Of a DNA stretch of 64,000 bases, positions 17,226 through 26,357 are shown piece by piece. Location: NCBI RefSeq assembly GCF_030373445.1, contig NZ_JAUCYU010000017.1:41586-105585 (forward strand). The letters are read 5' to 3'. Both the position numbers and the translations under genes were made by a program. The notes below the pieces were generated by a model. That model was not told the DNA's origin. It saw only the letters and a list, made by a program, of their open reading frames with translations, and searched no databases. Positions within the stretch are counted from its first letter, which is position 1, and every line of letters starts with the position of its first letter. This stretch comes from Roseovarius sp. GTDB taxonomy: Bacteria; Pseudomonadota; Alphaproteobacteria; Rhodobacterales; Rhodobacteraceae.

Positions 17226-17909
17226 TTGCCCGACAGTTCGGACAGCAGCACGGACGACTCGACTGGCCGACGGGCACAGCTGCGCGAAAGGAATCGGCTT
17301 GCCTTGATCGAGGCGACCCTGGATTGCGTGGCCGAGATCGGCTACGCGCGCACCTCGGTCAGCACGATCATCGACAAGGCCGGCCTGTCGCGCGGGATGA
17401 TCCACCTGCATTTCAACGGCAAGGACGGGCTGATGGACGCCGCCGTTCAGCATGCCAGCGACCTCTACTACCAGAACCTCTACAAGCTGCTCGACAAGGT
17501 CCGCCCGTCGGCCTGGCCACAGGAGCAGATCGAGGCGGTGATCCGCTCCGACCTGAGCGAGACGATCCTGAACCGGTATACCGTCCGTATCTGGTACGGC
17601 TTCCGCGGCGAGGCGCGCGAGCGCAAGTCGATCCGGACCTTCAGCGACACCCGCGACGTCCGCCTGCGCGGGCTGATGTTCGAGGCCTTCACGACAATTG
17701 CAGTGGCCTCCGGCGTGGATGACCCGGAACAGACGGCCCGCGATGCCACCCATGGCACGCTGGCCTTTCTCGAGGGAATGTGGGCCGACTACCTCATTCA
17801 CCCGGATGCCTTCGACCGGAGCGAGGCCTGCCGCATCATCTTCCGCTTCCTGTCGGCCCTCTTCCCCGACCATTTCGACCTTGCCGGCGCCAAGCCGGAC
17901 GGGGCCTGA
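17226..17909 (+). CDS. TetR/AcrR family transcriptional regulator
   Basis: 227 residues. The N-terminal helix-turn-helix is clear (RTSVSTIIDKAGLSRGMIHLHFNGKD); the rest is an all-alpha ligand domain with WYGFRGEARE, resembling the BetI-like group of TetR regulators. The start is a TTG at 17226 with a G-rich site a few bases upstream; no ATG is well placed. It is divergent from the importer/Rieske operon across the nested palindrome and convergent, three bases apart, with the aldehyde dehydrogenase. Ligand is probably the imported amine or its product (inference). Confidence 0.88.
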   Translation: MPDSSDSSTDDSTGRRAQLRERNRLALIEATLDCVAEIGYARTSVSTIIDKAGLSRGMIHLHFNGKDGLMDAAVQHASDLYYQNLYKLLDKVRPSAWPQEQIEAVIRSDLSETILNRYTVRIWYGFRGEARERKSIRTFSDTRDVRLRGLMFEAFTTIAVASGVDDPEQTARDATHGTLAFLEGMWADYLIHPDAFDRSEACRIIFRFLSALFPDHFDLAGAKPDGA

Positions 17910-17912
17910 GCG

Positions 17913-19430
17913 TCAGAAGCGCGAGCCTTCGGTGTTGCCGAACCATGCGTCGGGATAGGGATACCACCAGTCCTGGACCTTCGGCTTCCAGTCGATCACG
18001 CCCATCTTGCTTTGCCGGAAGGCATCGAGCCCAAGCCGCGACAGCTCGCGGCCCAGCCCGGAGTTCTTCCACCCGCCGAAGGGCAACGCATCGTTGTCGA
18101 TGAGCGGATTGTTGACCCAGACCATCCCGGCCTCGAGCCGCTCATAGGCCTCCATCGCCTCCTCGAGGCTGGTGGTGAAGAGGCTGGCGCCAAGGCCGAA
18201 CTCGCTGTCATTGGCGCGTTCCAGCGCCTCTTCGAAGCTCTTCACCCGGCAGATGGCGGCCACCGGGCCGAACAGCTCTTCCCGCATGATATCCATATCC
18301 GGCGTGACGTTGGTCAGCACCGTGGGCTCGTAGAACCAGCCGGTATTGCGCCCCGGCGGCACCCGCCCTCCGCAGATCAGCGTCGCCCCGTCGGCCACTG
18401 CCCCGTCGACCAGCCGCACGACCTTGTCGCGCGCCGCCTCGGTCACCAGCGGGCCGACCTCAGACACCTCCATGCCGTTGCCGACACGCAGCTTGCGCGC
18501 CATGTCGGCCAGGCCCTCAACGAACTGGACATGTACCGCGTCATGCACGTAGAACCGCTCGGTCGAGGTGCAGATTTGCCCTGACAGGTGGAACGCCGCC
18601 GTGGTCGCCCCGGCCACCGCCACGTCGAGCGGCGCATGGGACGAGACGATCATCGGGTCGCTCCCGCCCGCCTCGATGATGCAGGGCTTGAGCTGTTCGG
18701 CACAGGCCACGTTGACCTTCTTCGCCGTCGCGACACTCCCTGTGAAGGCCACGACGTCGCTCTGCTTCGACCGGATCAGCGCCTGCGCCGTCTCGCCCCC
18801 GCCGGTGATGCAGGACACGAGCCCGGCGGGCAGGTGGCGGAAATTCTCCATGAATTTCAGCGTGGAAAGCGATGTCAGCTCCGACGGCTTGACCACGCAG
18901 GCATTGCCCGAGGCGAGCGAGGCCGCCACCGTCCAGCACATCAGCAGGATGGGGAAGTTGTAGGGCACGATGTGGACGCTGACGCCATACGGGAAATACC
19001 GCGCGAACTGGAACGAGCCCGCCTGCGTGGTGCCAGGGAGCATGCCACCGGAATCCCGCGCCATCTCGGCGAAGTAGCGGAAGCAGCCGCCAACGTTCGC
19101 GATCTCGCCCGTGGCCTCGGGGTAGGGCTTGCCCTGCTCCAGCACCATCAGCCGCGCCGCCTCTTCATGGTTGGCCGCGATGCTGTCGGCGACCTTGTGC
19201 AGGTAGCCTGCACGGGTCAGCTCGTCCATCGCGCCCCATGCCTCCTGCGCCTCGCGGGCCCGGCGCAGGATATCCTCGGCTTCCTCCGGCGTGCCCATGG
19301 CAATGGCGCCTTCGCGGGCCAGCGTGGCGGGGTTGATCACGTCATGCATGCTGCCCCCCTGCCCGGCCGGGTGATAGTCGTTACCAAAGAAGAACTGGCG
19401 CCCAAACGGGTCGAAATCGGTCATCGTCAT
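17913..19430 (-). CDS. Aldehyde dehydrogenase (NAD(P)+)
   Basis: 505 residues of the classic ALDH fold. The catalytic Cys is in GQICTSTERF, the general-base Glu in IIEAGGSDP, and the cofactor region has VPYNFPILLMCW and FTGSVATAKK. It oxidises an aldehyde to an acid; the substrate is unknown. It is the last gene of an operon with a cupin, a GT1 glycosyltransferase and an importer, and could process an amino-aldehyde formed from the imported compound. It could in principle replace BoxD, but its position argues against that. Confidence 0.88.
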   Translation of the reverse strand: MTMTDFDPFGRQFFFGNDYHPAGQGGSMHDVINPATLAREGAIAMGTPEEAEDILRRAREAQEAWGAMDELTRAGYLHKVADSIAANHEEAARLMVLEQGKPYPEATGEIANVGGCFRYFAEMARDSGGMLPGTTQAGSFQFARYFPYGVSVHIVPYNFPILLMCWTVAASLASGNACVVKPSELTSLSTLKFMENFRHLPAGLVSCITGGGETAQALIRSKQSDVVAFTGSVATAKKVNVACAEQLKPCIIEAGGSDPMIVSSHAPLDVAVAGATTAAFHLSGQICTSTERFYVHDAVHVQFVEGLADMARKLRVGNGMEVSEVGPLVTEAARDKVVRLVDGAVADGATLICGGRVPPGRNTGWFYEPTVLTNVTPDMDIMREELFGPVAAICRVKSFEEALERANDSEFGLGASLFTTSLEEAMEAYERLEAGMVWVNNPLIDNDALPFGGWKNSGLGRELSRLGLDAFRQSKMGVIDWKPKVQDWWYPYPDAWFGNTEGSRF

Positions 19431-19447
19431 CCTTTCGGACTGTCGGG

Positions 19448-19792
19448 TCAGCGGATCATGTAGACCTTGCGCACGGTCTCGTGCACGCGGCAGGTGCCTT
19501 TCCAGTCCTGCTCGAAAAACGCCACGGTGCCGGGGGTGATCTCGATCACCTCGCCATCGTCGCGGGTATAGGTCGCGCGGCCCTGCAGGAAGTGGCAGAA
19601 CTCGTCACGCGTGACGTGACAGTCCCAGTAGCCTGGCGTGCAGATCCAGATGCCGCATTCGCTTTGCCCCTCGGGGCCCTTGTGCAACAGCACGCCCGAG
19701 GTGTGGGAATGCCCCTCGATCATCGTGGGGATCTCACCCCAGTCGACGGTATCGGTGATCTCTTCGGGGTTCTGTAGTTTCGGTGTGGTCAA
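19448..19792 (-). CDS. Cupin-domain protein (DUF861/Cupin_3 type)
   Basis: 114 residues, a single small beta barrel. Conserved features are the GIWICTPGYWDCHVTRDEFCHFLQG region and a second cupin motif around ITPGTVAFFEQDWKGTCRVHE, the pattern of the Cupin_3 family related to ureidoglycine aminohydrolase. The start is a TTG at 19792 with AAGGAG eight bases upstream. It lies between the aldehyde dehydrogenase and a glycosyltransferase in one operon. The reaction is unknown; metal binding by the Cys/His/Glu set is plausible. Confidence 0.82.
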   Translation of the reverse strand: MTTPKLQNPEEITDTVDWGEIPTMIEGHSHTSGVLLHKGPEGQSECGIWICTPGYWDCHVTRDEFCHFLQGRATYTRDDGEVIEITPGTVAFFEQDWKGTCRVHETVRKVYMIR

Positions 19793-19813
19793 ACTCGTCG
19801 CTCCTTGATGGGC

Positions 19814-19839
19814 GCCGGGCGCGACATGGTGCGCCCGGC
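19814..19839 (-). other. Intercistronic hairpin between GT1 and cupin genes
   Basis: A perfect 9-bp stem (GCCGGGCGC / GCGCCCGGC) with an 8-base loop sits in the 57-base gap between the glycosyltransferase stop and the cupin start. There is no T-run. It may tune downstream expression. Confidence 0.5.
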
Positions 19840-19849
19840 CCGGCCCGTT

Positions 19850-21148
19850 TCAGCCGTAGGTTTTCTCAAGCAGATCGCCCAGGTACTTGGCGGCCACCTT
19901 CGGCCCGCCATTGCCCTGCATGTGCTTGCTGGTCGCCTCGCAACGCGCCTTCACCTCGGCATCGTTGAGGCACTTCTCGATATTCGCGGCGAACTCCTCG
20001 TCGGTCCAGTTCATCCGGTGCATCTTGAAGCCATGGCCGGTTTCCTGCACCCGCGTCGCATTGTCGTGCCCGTCCCAGACATAGGGCATGATGATCGCCG
20101 GCTTGCCGAAATAGAGGCACTCGGTGAAGCTGTTGTTGCCGCCGTGATGCACCACCGCATCGACCAGCGGGATGACCGAAGGCTGGGGATACCAGCTTGC
20201 GACATGCACGTTCTTGGGCATCGTAGCCTTGTCGTACTCGGCCTCGTACTCGCCCACGTTGACCAGCGCGCGATAGGGCTGCTTACCGAGGAAATCGATG
20301 ATCTTCTTGATCTGGTCGGTATCCCCCGCGCCAAGGCTGCCGAACGAGACGTAGAGCAGCGGCTTGTCGTTGTATTCGCCGAAATCCGGCACGTCATAGG
20401 GTTTCTCGGTCCGCACGCAGCCTTCGAGATACTTGAAGCGGTCCGGGTCGAGCGGCTTTTCACGGTCGAACTTCACCGGCGCGGGATAGAGCAGCAGGTT
20501 AAGGTAAGGGCTCTCCTCGAAGAACTCGCCGGTCGGGTACGGGTCTTCGCCGCAGGTCTTGAGGAATGCGTTGAAGTCGTCATGCACCGGCTTGATGACC
20601 TCGTTGAACTTCTTGTTGAACGCCTCGTGACAGGCGGTGTCGTTCTCGCCGCAGCCGGACAGGTGGGGCGGAATGGCCGGGTCCGGGATCTCGTTTTCCG
20701 AGCAGGAGATGATGCGCACCCACGGCACGCCATACTGCTTGGTGGCGGGGTAAAGCACCACGTTGTCGATGCAGATCAGGTCCGGCTTGATCTCCTTCAG
20801 GATGCCCGGAAGCTCCTTCTCGGCCCATTTCGAGGTATCGACGATCGCCTCCCAGCATTCCTTCACGTAGTTGTCGATCTGCTCATACGGCGTGAGGTTG
20901 AAGTTGGGGATGTGGCCGTTGATGAAATCCGACCAGTATTTCGCCATCTGCTCGGGCGGCATGGGCTCGGACATGTTCACGTGGTGCTCTTCGAAGCCAT
21001 AGTCGGCAAAGACGCCGGTAAAGCCCGGGTCGGTGACGAACACACAGCGATGGCCCATGTCGCGGCAGGCCTGCGCAATGCCCACCGAGTTGAGCGCCGG
21101 GCCGAAGGCGGCCTCGGGGAAGAAGACGATGGTTTTCTGGTCTGTCAT
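19850..21148 (-). CDS. GT1-family (UGT/MGT-like) glycosyltransferase A
   Basis: 432 residues with a GT-B fold. The donor-binding signature near the C-terminus reads WYPQPSVI...HHGGNNS followed by WDGHDNATR, matching the GT1 WxPQ-HGG-DxxxN layout; the N-terminus (FFPEAAFGPALNSVGIAQA) is the acceptor domain. No signal peptide, so cytosolic. GT1 enzymes transfer sugar from UDP- or dTDP-sugars to small molecules. It is embedded between an importer ATPase and a cupin/ALDH pair, an unusual place. A paralogue roughly half identical by eye lies at 26358. Acceptor unknown. Confidence 0.85.
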   Translation of the reverse strand: MTDQKTIVFFPEAAFGPALNSVGIAQACRDMGHRCVFVTDPGFTGVFADYGFEEHHVNMSEPMPPEQMAKYWSDFINGHIPNFNLTPYEQIDNYVKECWEAIVDTSKWAEKELPGILKEIKPDLICIDNVVLYPATKQYGVPWVRIISCSENEIPDPAIPPHLSGCGENDTACHEAFNKKFNEVIKPVHDDFNAFLKTCGEDPYPTGEFFEESPYLNLLLYPAPVKFDREKPLDPDRFKYLEGCVRTEKPYDVPDFGEYNDKPLLYVSFGSLGAGDTDQIKKIIDFLGKQPYRALVNVGEYEAEYDKATMPKNVHVASWYPQPSVIPLVDAVVHHGGNNSFTECLYFGKPAIIMPYVWDGHDNATRVQETGHGFKMHRMNWTDEEFAANIEKCLNDAEVKARCEATSKHMQGNGGPKVAAKYLGDLLEKTYG

Positions 21149-21175
21149 GGAATGACCTCCTCTGTCGTGTTGGTT

Positions 21176-22309
21176 TTATGTCTTGCTGTCGTCGGGCAGG
21201 ATCAGGGCGTTCTGCGTTTGCCAGCCGACCTGGACGGTGTCGCCCACCTTGAAATCCGCCGCGCCTTCGGCCGCGGCGGATAGGCGGGAAATCAGGACCT
21301 GACCGGCGTCGCCCACGGCGATGTGCAGGCCGATATCCTGCCCGTGATAGGCGATGTCGGTCAGGGTGCCGTCGAGCACGTTGTCGTGGATCAGCCGTTC
21401 CGCCGAGGACGGTGCCACGGTCAGGCGCTCGGGGCGCACGGCCAGGCAGGCGCGGTCGCCCGTGCGGGTATCACCGTTCGAGCGGCCGGTGAGAACGCCA
21501 AGGCCCTGCACGACCACGCCCTCGACGCTCACCTCGCCGTCGAGGAAGTTCATCACGCCGATGAAATCCGCCACGAAGCGGCTGTTGGGGTGCTCGTACA
21601 ACTCGGCGGGGCTGGCGCATTGCTTCACCTCCCCGTCGCGCATCAGGGCGATGCGGTCGGCCATCACCAGCGCCTCTTCCTGGTCGTGGGTGACGACGAC
21701 GAAGGTGATGCCCACCTCGTGCTGAAGGCGCTTCAGCTCCAGCTGCATATGCTCGCGCAGCTTCTTGTCGAGCGCTGCCAGCGGTTCGTCGAGCAACAGG
21801 ACGCGCGGCTCTTTCACAAGCGCACGGGCCAGCGCGACGCGTTGTCTTTGCCCGCCCGACAGCTGGTCGGGCTTGCGGCTGGCATACTCGGTCAGTTGCG
21901 TCGTCTCGAGGATACGGTCGACCCGCGATTTCAACTCGCTGCCGCGCACGCCTTCCATCTCCAGCCCGTAGGACACGTTCGCCCGCACGCTCATATGCGG
22001 GAAGAGCGCGAAGGACTGGAACATCAGGTTGATCGGCCGCCGGTTGGGGCGCAGCGGGGCGATATCCTTGCCGTCGAGCAGGATACGCCCCTCGTTCAGC
22101 GACTCGAACCCGGCGATCATCCGCAGAAGCGTGGTCTTGCCACAGCCCGACGGACCGAGCAGCGCGAAGAACTCGTTCTCCTTCAGGTTCAGCGAGATAT
22201 CGTTCACGGCGGTGATCGCGCCGAAACGCTTGGTGATGTTCTCCAGCCGGATCACCGTTGCGGCGTCTGCGCCGGTCTCGGTCAGCATGGTGGCGCCATC
22301 CGTGCTCAT
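21176..22309 (-). CDS. ABC transporter ATP-binding protein, PotA-like
   Basis: 377 residues. Walker A GPSGCGKTT, signature LSGGQRQRVALARALV, Walker B LLLDEPLAALD, H-loop VTHDQEEALVMAD and a C-terminal TOBE-like region (AVRPERLTVAP). The ATG overlaps the upstream permease stop as ATGA. It energises the second spermidine/putrescine-type importer of the window. Relative to the first, the gene order differs: binding protein first, ATPase last of the transporter genes. Confidence 0.92.
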   Translation of the reverse strand: MSTDGATMLTETGADAATVIRLENITKRFGAITAVNDISLNLKENEFFALLGPSGCGKTTLLRMIAGFESLNEGRILLDGKDIAPLRPNRRPINLMFQSFALFPHMSVRANVSYGLEMEGVRGSELKSRVDRILETTQLTEYASRKPDQLSGGQRQRVALARALVKEPRVLLLDEPLAALDKKLREHMQLELKRLQHEVGITFVVVTHDQEEALVMADRIALMRDGEVKQCASPAELYEHPNSRFVADFIGVMNFLDGEVSVEGVVVQGLGVLTGRSNGDTRTGDRACLAVRPERLTVAPSSAERLIHDNVLDGTLTDIAYHGQDIGLHIAVGDAGQVLISRLSAAAEGAADFKVGDTVQVGWQTQNALILPDDSKT

Positions 22310-23112
22310 TGACTGATCGCTTTCCTGTCGATGCGCTGCGAGATGAAGACGAGCGTGAAGCTGACCAGCATCACGATGGTCGCCATCGCGTTGATTTCGG
22401 GGGTCACGCCGAAGCGGATCATCGAATAGATCTGCATCGGCAAGGTGGTCGAGCCCTGCCCGGCCCCGGCGGTGAAATAGGCGATGATGAACTCGTCGAC
22501 CGACAGGGTGAAGGCCAGCAGCCCGCCGGCCAGCACGCCCGGGAAGATCGCCGGCAGGGTCACCCGTCGGAACGTGGTCACCTCGCCCGCGCCGAGGTCG
22601 ATGCTGGCCTCGACGATCGAGAAGTCGAAATTCCGCAGCCTTGTGCGCACCACGGCGCAGACGAAGGCGATGTTGAAGACCACGTGGCTCATGATGATCG
22701 AGTGCAGGCCGAGGGTGAAGTTGAGCGCCGTGAAGAAGGACAGGAGCGCGATGGCCAGCACGATGTCGGGGATGATCATCGGCGCGAACAGAAGCGCTTC
22801 CATCGTGTTGTTCCGCCGTTGCCGCCGCTCGACGCCAAAGGCCAGCAGCGTGCCCAGAAGCGTGGCGAGGATGGTCGAGACCACCGCCACGATCACCGTA
22901 TTCAGCGCCGCCCGCAGCACCGCGTCGTTCTGCGCCAGTTCACCATACCATTTGAGCGAGACGCCGCCCCATGCCGTCGGCAGGCCGAGATCGTTGAACG
23001 ACAGCGCCATGAGCACGAGGATCGGCACGTAAAGGAACGTGTAGACCAGCCACAGGTGCCCGCCGAGGAACAGCTTCGCGGGGTCGCGGCGGCGGGGGAT
23101 GCGGGCGCTCAT
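22306..23112 (-). CDS. ABC transporter permease, PotC-like
   Basis: 268 residues from ATG 23112, which overlaps the PotB-like stop as ATGA; the frame is open to 23166 but that part belongs to the upstream gene. Six predicted helices, an EAA loop (VEASIDLGAGEVTTFRRVTLP) and LSVDEFIIAYFTAG near the C-terminus are PotC hallmarks. It works with the PotB-like permease as the membrane channel of the importer. Confidence 0.92.
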   Translation of the reverse strand: MSARIPRRRDPAKLFLGGHLWLVYTFLYVPILVLMALSFNDLGLPTAWGGVSLKWYGELAQNDAVLRAALNTVIVAVVSTILATLLGTLLAFGVERRQRRNNTMEALLFAPMIIPDIVLAIALLSFFTALNFTLGLHSIIMSHVVFNIAFVCAVVRTRLRNFDFSIVEASIDLGAGEVTTFRRVTLPAIFPGVLAGGLLAFTLSVDEFIIAYFTAGAGQGSTTLPMQIYSMIRFGVTPEINAMATIVMLVSFTLVFISQRIDRKAISQ

Positions 23113-23957
23113 CGGGTGCCCTCCGCCGAGCGGTTGACGGCGACGGCCTGTGCAAACAGCAGGCACATCATCACCCCGATCAGGATCAGCGACAGGGCCG
23201 AGCCGAAGGGCCAGTCGCGCGCCTCGAGGAACTGGTCATAGATCAGGTTGCCGACCATCTGCACGCGGCCCCCGCCCAGCAGGTCCGGCGTGATGAAATT
23301 GCCGATGGACAGCACGAAGACGAAGACAGCCCCCGCCGCGATACCCGGCAGGGTCAGTGGCAGGATCACCCGCAGGAAGGTCTTGTAGGACGGCGCGCCG
23401 AGGTCTTCCGACGCCTCGGCGATCTCGGGGTTCAGGCGGCTGATCGAGGAATAGATCGCAAGGATCACGAAGGGCACGTAGTTGTAGACCAGCCCGGTCA
23501 CCACCGATGCCTCGTTGTAGAGGAGCGGCAGCGCCTCGCCCACGAGGCCGAAATCCAGGAGCGCCCGGTTGATTAGCCCCTCGCGGTTCAGCATCACGAT
23601 CCAGGCATAGGTGCGGATCAGGTAGTTGCTCCAGAACGGCAGCATGACGAGGAACAGGTAGACCGGCTGGCGCTGTGCCGGGGCGCGGGCGATGGCATAG
23701 GCCGCCGGGTAGGCGATCAGCAGCGCGATCAGCGTGGCCAGCCCCGCGATCTTGGCCGACTTCAAAAGGATCGCGAGGTAGAGCGGGTCGAAGGCCCGGT
23801 CGAAATTCTCGAAGGTGAAGTCGTAGACGATACCGCCATACACGCCCCGCTCGAAGAACGAGTAGAGAAAGACCAGCAGGCAGGGCACGACCATGAAGAA
23901 GGTCAGCCATGCCAGCCCCGGCCCCACGAACAGGAAGGTTCGCAATCTCTGGTACAC
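23109..23957 (-). CDS. ABC transporter permease, PotB-like
   Basis: 282 residues with six helices. MLPFWSNYLIRTYAWIVML and an EAA loop (AEASEDLGAPSYKTFLRVILP) place it in the PotB/PotH group. It follows the binding-protein gene after a 112-base gap that contains a perfect 13-bp hairpin, and overlaps the PotC-like gene. Confidence 0.92.
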   Translation of the reverse strand: MYQRLRTFLFVGPGLAWLTFFMVVPCLLVFLYSFFERGVYGGIVYDFTFENFDRAFDPLYLAILLKSAKIAGLATLIALLIAYPAAYAIARAPAQRQPVYLFLVMLPFWSNYLIRTYAWIVMLNREGLINRALLDFGLVGEALPLLYNEASVVTGLVYNYVPFVILAIYSSISRLNPEIAEASEDLGAPSYKTFLRVILPLTLPGIAAGAVFVFVLSIGNFITPDLLGGGRVQMVGNLIYDQFLEARDWPFGSALSLILIGVMMCLLFAQAVAVNRSAEGTR

Positions 23958-23993
23958 GTATCCTTGGCCTTTCTCGGGCAGGCGGCTTCATGT

Positions 23994-24020
23994 ACGCCGC
24001 CCCGTCAGACGGGGCGGCGT
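23994..24020 (-). other. Strong intercistronic hairpin after binding-protein gene
   Basis: Two perfect 13-base arms (ACGCCGCCCCGTC / GACGGGGCGGCGT) around one central base lie between the binding-protein stop (24070) and the permease start (23957). There is no T-run on the minus strand. Such structures can protect the upstream message from 3' exonucleases and lower downstream expression. Confidence 0.7.
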
Positions 24021-24069
24021 GGCAGACGACCTCGAGGAGATGCACGGGCCGTCATGCGTTGCAGATGGC

Positions 24070-25128
24070 TTACTGGGCCGACATCACTTCCGTCTTGAGA
24101 CGGCTGTAATCCTTCTGGGCGTTGCCCACGTCGCGCAGCATCTCGTATTCGAGCATCGCGGCGGGTTCCATGCCGAGGTTCGGATAGGTCTCGACCATCG
24201 AGGCATCCAGCGCTTCCATCGAGGCCTTGTTCGGCACCTTGTAGAGGATGTTCTCGACCACCCATTTATGGGTGTCGGCCCCGAGGATGTAATTGATGAA
24301 CTCGTGCGCCGCTTCCTTGTTCTCGGAGCTTTCCATCACCACCATCGTGTCGACCCAGAGGTCGGTGCCCTCGGAGGGGATGGTGTACTTGATGTCGGCA
24401 TTCTCGGCGATGCCGTAGTTGCACCAGCCGTCCCATGCGTGCACAAGGCTCGCCTCGCCAGAGACCAGCTTGGAATAGAAGGTGGTGTCGTCATAGGCCA
24501 GCAGGTCTTCCTTGGCCGAGACCAGAAGATCCTTCACCTCGGTCAGCTTCTCCTCCTCGGTGACGTTGACCGAATAGCCCTTGGCCAGCGCCGCGGCGCC
24601 GATCATCCAGCGGTCGGTCGACAGCATCGTGACCTTGCCTGCCAGGTCGTCGGAAGGGTCGAGCAGGTCCATCCAGCTATCCGGCTCTTCCGACACCAGG
24701 TCGGAGCGGTAGCAGAGGCCGGTCGTGCCCCAGGCATAGGGCATCGAGAAGGTCAGCCCCTCGTCATAGGACAACTCGCGCGCCTCGGGGTAGAGGTTCT
24801 CCATGTTGGGAAGCATCGAGTGGTCGAGCTTGGCCGCGATGCCCAGCTTGTCGAGCGCTTCGGCAAAGGGCGAGGAGACGAAGATCACGTCGTAGCCCTT
24901 CCCGCCCGAGGCGGTGACCTTGCCCATGATCTCCTCGTTGGTGGCGTGGTTGGCCACGTCGATCGAGATCCCGGTCTCGGCCTCGAACTGTTCCGCCATG
25001 TCGGCGGGCATGTAGCCGTCCCAGTTGGAAATCACGAGCGTCTGCGCCGCCGCCGGGCCAAGGCCCAGCGCCAGCACCGCGGCGGGCGCGCCGGCCAGCA
25101 GTTTCTTGGCAAATGCCGTCTTTTTCAT
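24070..25128 (-). CDS. ABC transporter substrate-binding protein, PotD/PotF-like
   Basis: 352 residues. A signal peptide (MKKTAFAKKLLAGAPAAVLA, cleavage after AAAQ) precedes the mature domain, which starts TLVISNWDGYMPADM and has MPYAWGTTGLCYRSD in the middle, as in periplasmic spermidine/putrescine-binding proteins. It is the first gene of the importer-GT1-cupin-ALDH operon and faces the GntR gene. The ligand may be a polyamine or another cation. GGGAG lies about 12 bases upstream of the ATG. Confidence 0.88.
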   Translation of the reverse strand: MKKTAFAKKLLAGAPAAVLALGLGPAAAQTLVISNWDGYMPADMAEQFEAETGISIDVANHATNEEIMGKVTASGGKGYDVIFVSSPFAEALDKLGIAAKLDHSMLPNMENLYPEARELSYDEGLTFSMPYAWGTTGLCYRSDLVSEEPDSWMDLLDPSDDLAGKVTMLSTDRWMIGAAALAKGYSVNVTEEEKLTEVKDLLVSAKEDLLAYDDTTFYSKLVSGEASLVHAWDGWCNYGIAENADIKYTIPSEGTDLWVDTMVVMESSENKEAAHEFINYILGADTHKWVVENILYKVPNKASMEALDASMVETYPNLGMEPAAMLEYEMLRDVGNAQKDYSRLKTEVMSAQ

Positions 25129-25251
25129 TGGTCCATTTCTCCCTGTGGTCGTTTCTTTTCGTCCCGGGCCCGGCCCGCGCCAATGGCGCGAAACGGCCCT
25201 GTCCCGCCTGTTGTTTCGTTCCGGAAATGCGCTCCGAATCCGCGGGTATAG

Positions 25252-25261
25252 ACAAAATTGT
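25252..25261. promoter_or_regulatory. Possible GntR half-site palindrome
   Basis: ACAAAATTGT (arms ACAA/TTGT, 2-base centre) lies in the AT-rich divergent region between the importer operon and its GntR gene. It resembles short GntR-type palindromes. Evidence is weak because the segment is AT-rich. Confidence 0.3.
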
Positions 25262-25285
25262 ATTTTTTTCTAAATTAGTACGTCA

Positions 25286-26281
25286 ATGAAAATCGACTCA
25301 AGCCTGGGCCCGCGGCCCGGCTGCGGGGCGGGACATGGTGAAAATCTCGGCGGATTGAGGATGGAACGGCGACGCAAAAGCCATACCGAACTGGCCCGGC
25401 GCATCGTCGAGCTCCTTCGCGTCGAGGGCGCGGAGCCCGGCACCAAGGTGGCCGAACAGCGCCTCGCCGACAGTTTCGGCGTGTCGCGCACGCCGATCCG
25501 GGCAGCTTTACGATTGCTTACCGAGACGGGGATTCTGAGCTATGCGCCCCGGCAGGGCTATTCGCTGGCCCGCCCGCTCGATACCGCCAGCGCCGATGCG
25601 CCCGGATTGCCGGCCTCGGAAGAGGATCAACTGTTCCAGGCCATCCTGCGCGACCGTTTCGCCAACCGGCTGGGCGACACGCTATCGGTCAATGACCTGA
25701 TGCAGCGTTACGGCACCGCGCGCACCACCGTGATGCACGTGGTAGCCCGGATGAGCGAGGACGGGTTGCTCGAACGCGGGCACGGGCAGCACTGGCGCTT
25801 CGGCCCGGCACCGGATTCGCTGTCAGCGATGGAGGAAAGCGCGCGGTTCCGCGAGTTGATCGAACCCGCCGCGCTGCGCGAGCCGGGGTTCGTGCCGGAT
25901 GCCGCACTTTTCTCGGATATCCGCCGCCGCCACCAGGCTTTGCTGACCGATGATATCCTGCAGACCGAGATGCGCGCCTGGATCGATGCGGGGGCAGATT
26001 TCCACGACGCGCTTGCGGCCTGCTGTGCCAATCGCTTCCTGGCCCGCGCGATCCGCCAGCAAACCCGGCTGCGGCGGCTCTCCACCTATCATATCGGGGC
26101 CAACCGCCGCCGGATGCGCGACGCGTTCCACGAACACCTCGCCATTCTCGACGCGGTCGAGGCCGGTGACGGCGAGCGCGCCGCCGACCTCATGCTGGTC
26201 CATGTCCGCGCCGCCCAGAACCAGCGGCCGCGCGTGTCGAACCGGGGCGTCCCGCCCATCGCCCGGCCGATCCGGCGCTAA
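25286..26281 (+). CDS. GntR/FadR-type regulator with two winged-helix domains
   Basis: 331 residues if started at 25286; ATG 25361 would remove 25 residues. A GntR winged helix spans about residues 36-95 (VAEQRLADSFGVSRTPIRAA, then GYSLARP). A second winged-helix-like segment follows at about 114-172 (LSVNDLMQRYGTARTTVMHV, then GLLERG). The C-terminal half is an FCD ligand domain with the metal-site pattern FHDAL...CANRF and FHEHLAILDAVEAGD. It is divergent from the importer-GT1 operon and precedes the second GT1 gene, so it probably controls both. Confidence 0.88.
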   Translation: MKIDSSLGPRPGCGAGHGENLGGLRMERRRKSHTELARRIVELLRVEGAEPGTKVAEQRLADSFGVSRTPIRAALRLLTETGILSYAPRQGYSLARPLDTASADAPGLPASEEDQLFQAILRDRFANRLGDTLSVNDLMQRYGTARTTVMHVVARMSEDGLLERGHGQHWRFGPAPDSLSAMEESARFRELIEPAALREPGFVPDAALFSDIRRRHQALLTDDILQTEMRAWIDAGADFHDALAACCANRFLARAIRQQTRLRRLSTYHIGANRRRMRDAFHEHLAILDAVEAGDGERAADLMLVHVRAAQNQRPRVSNRGVPPIARPIRR

Positions 26282-26357
26282 TGCAATTGACCTCGCCTTC
26301 GCGGGTCTGACAGATGGGGCCGTTGACCGACCCCGCCGATAACAGGACGGCCCGCCC

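Noticed and set aside
19805..21283. A 492-codon open frame opposite glycosyltransferase A
   Set aside because: The minus-strand GT1 protein has a full donor-binding signature; the plus frame has none.
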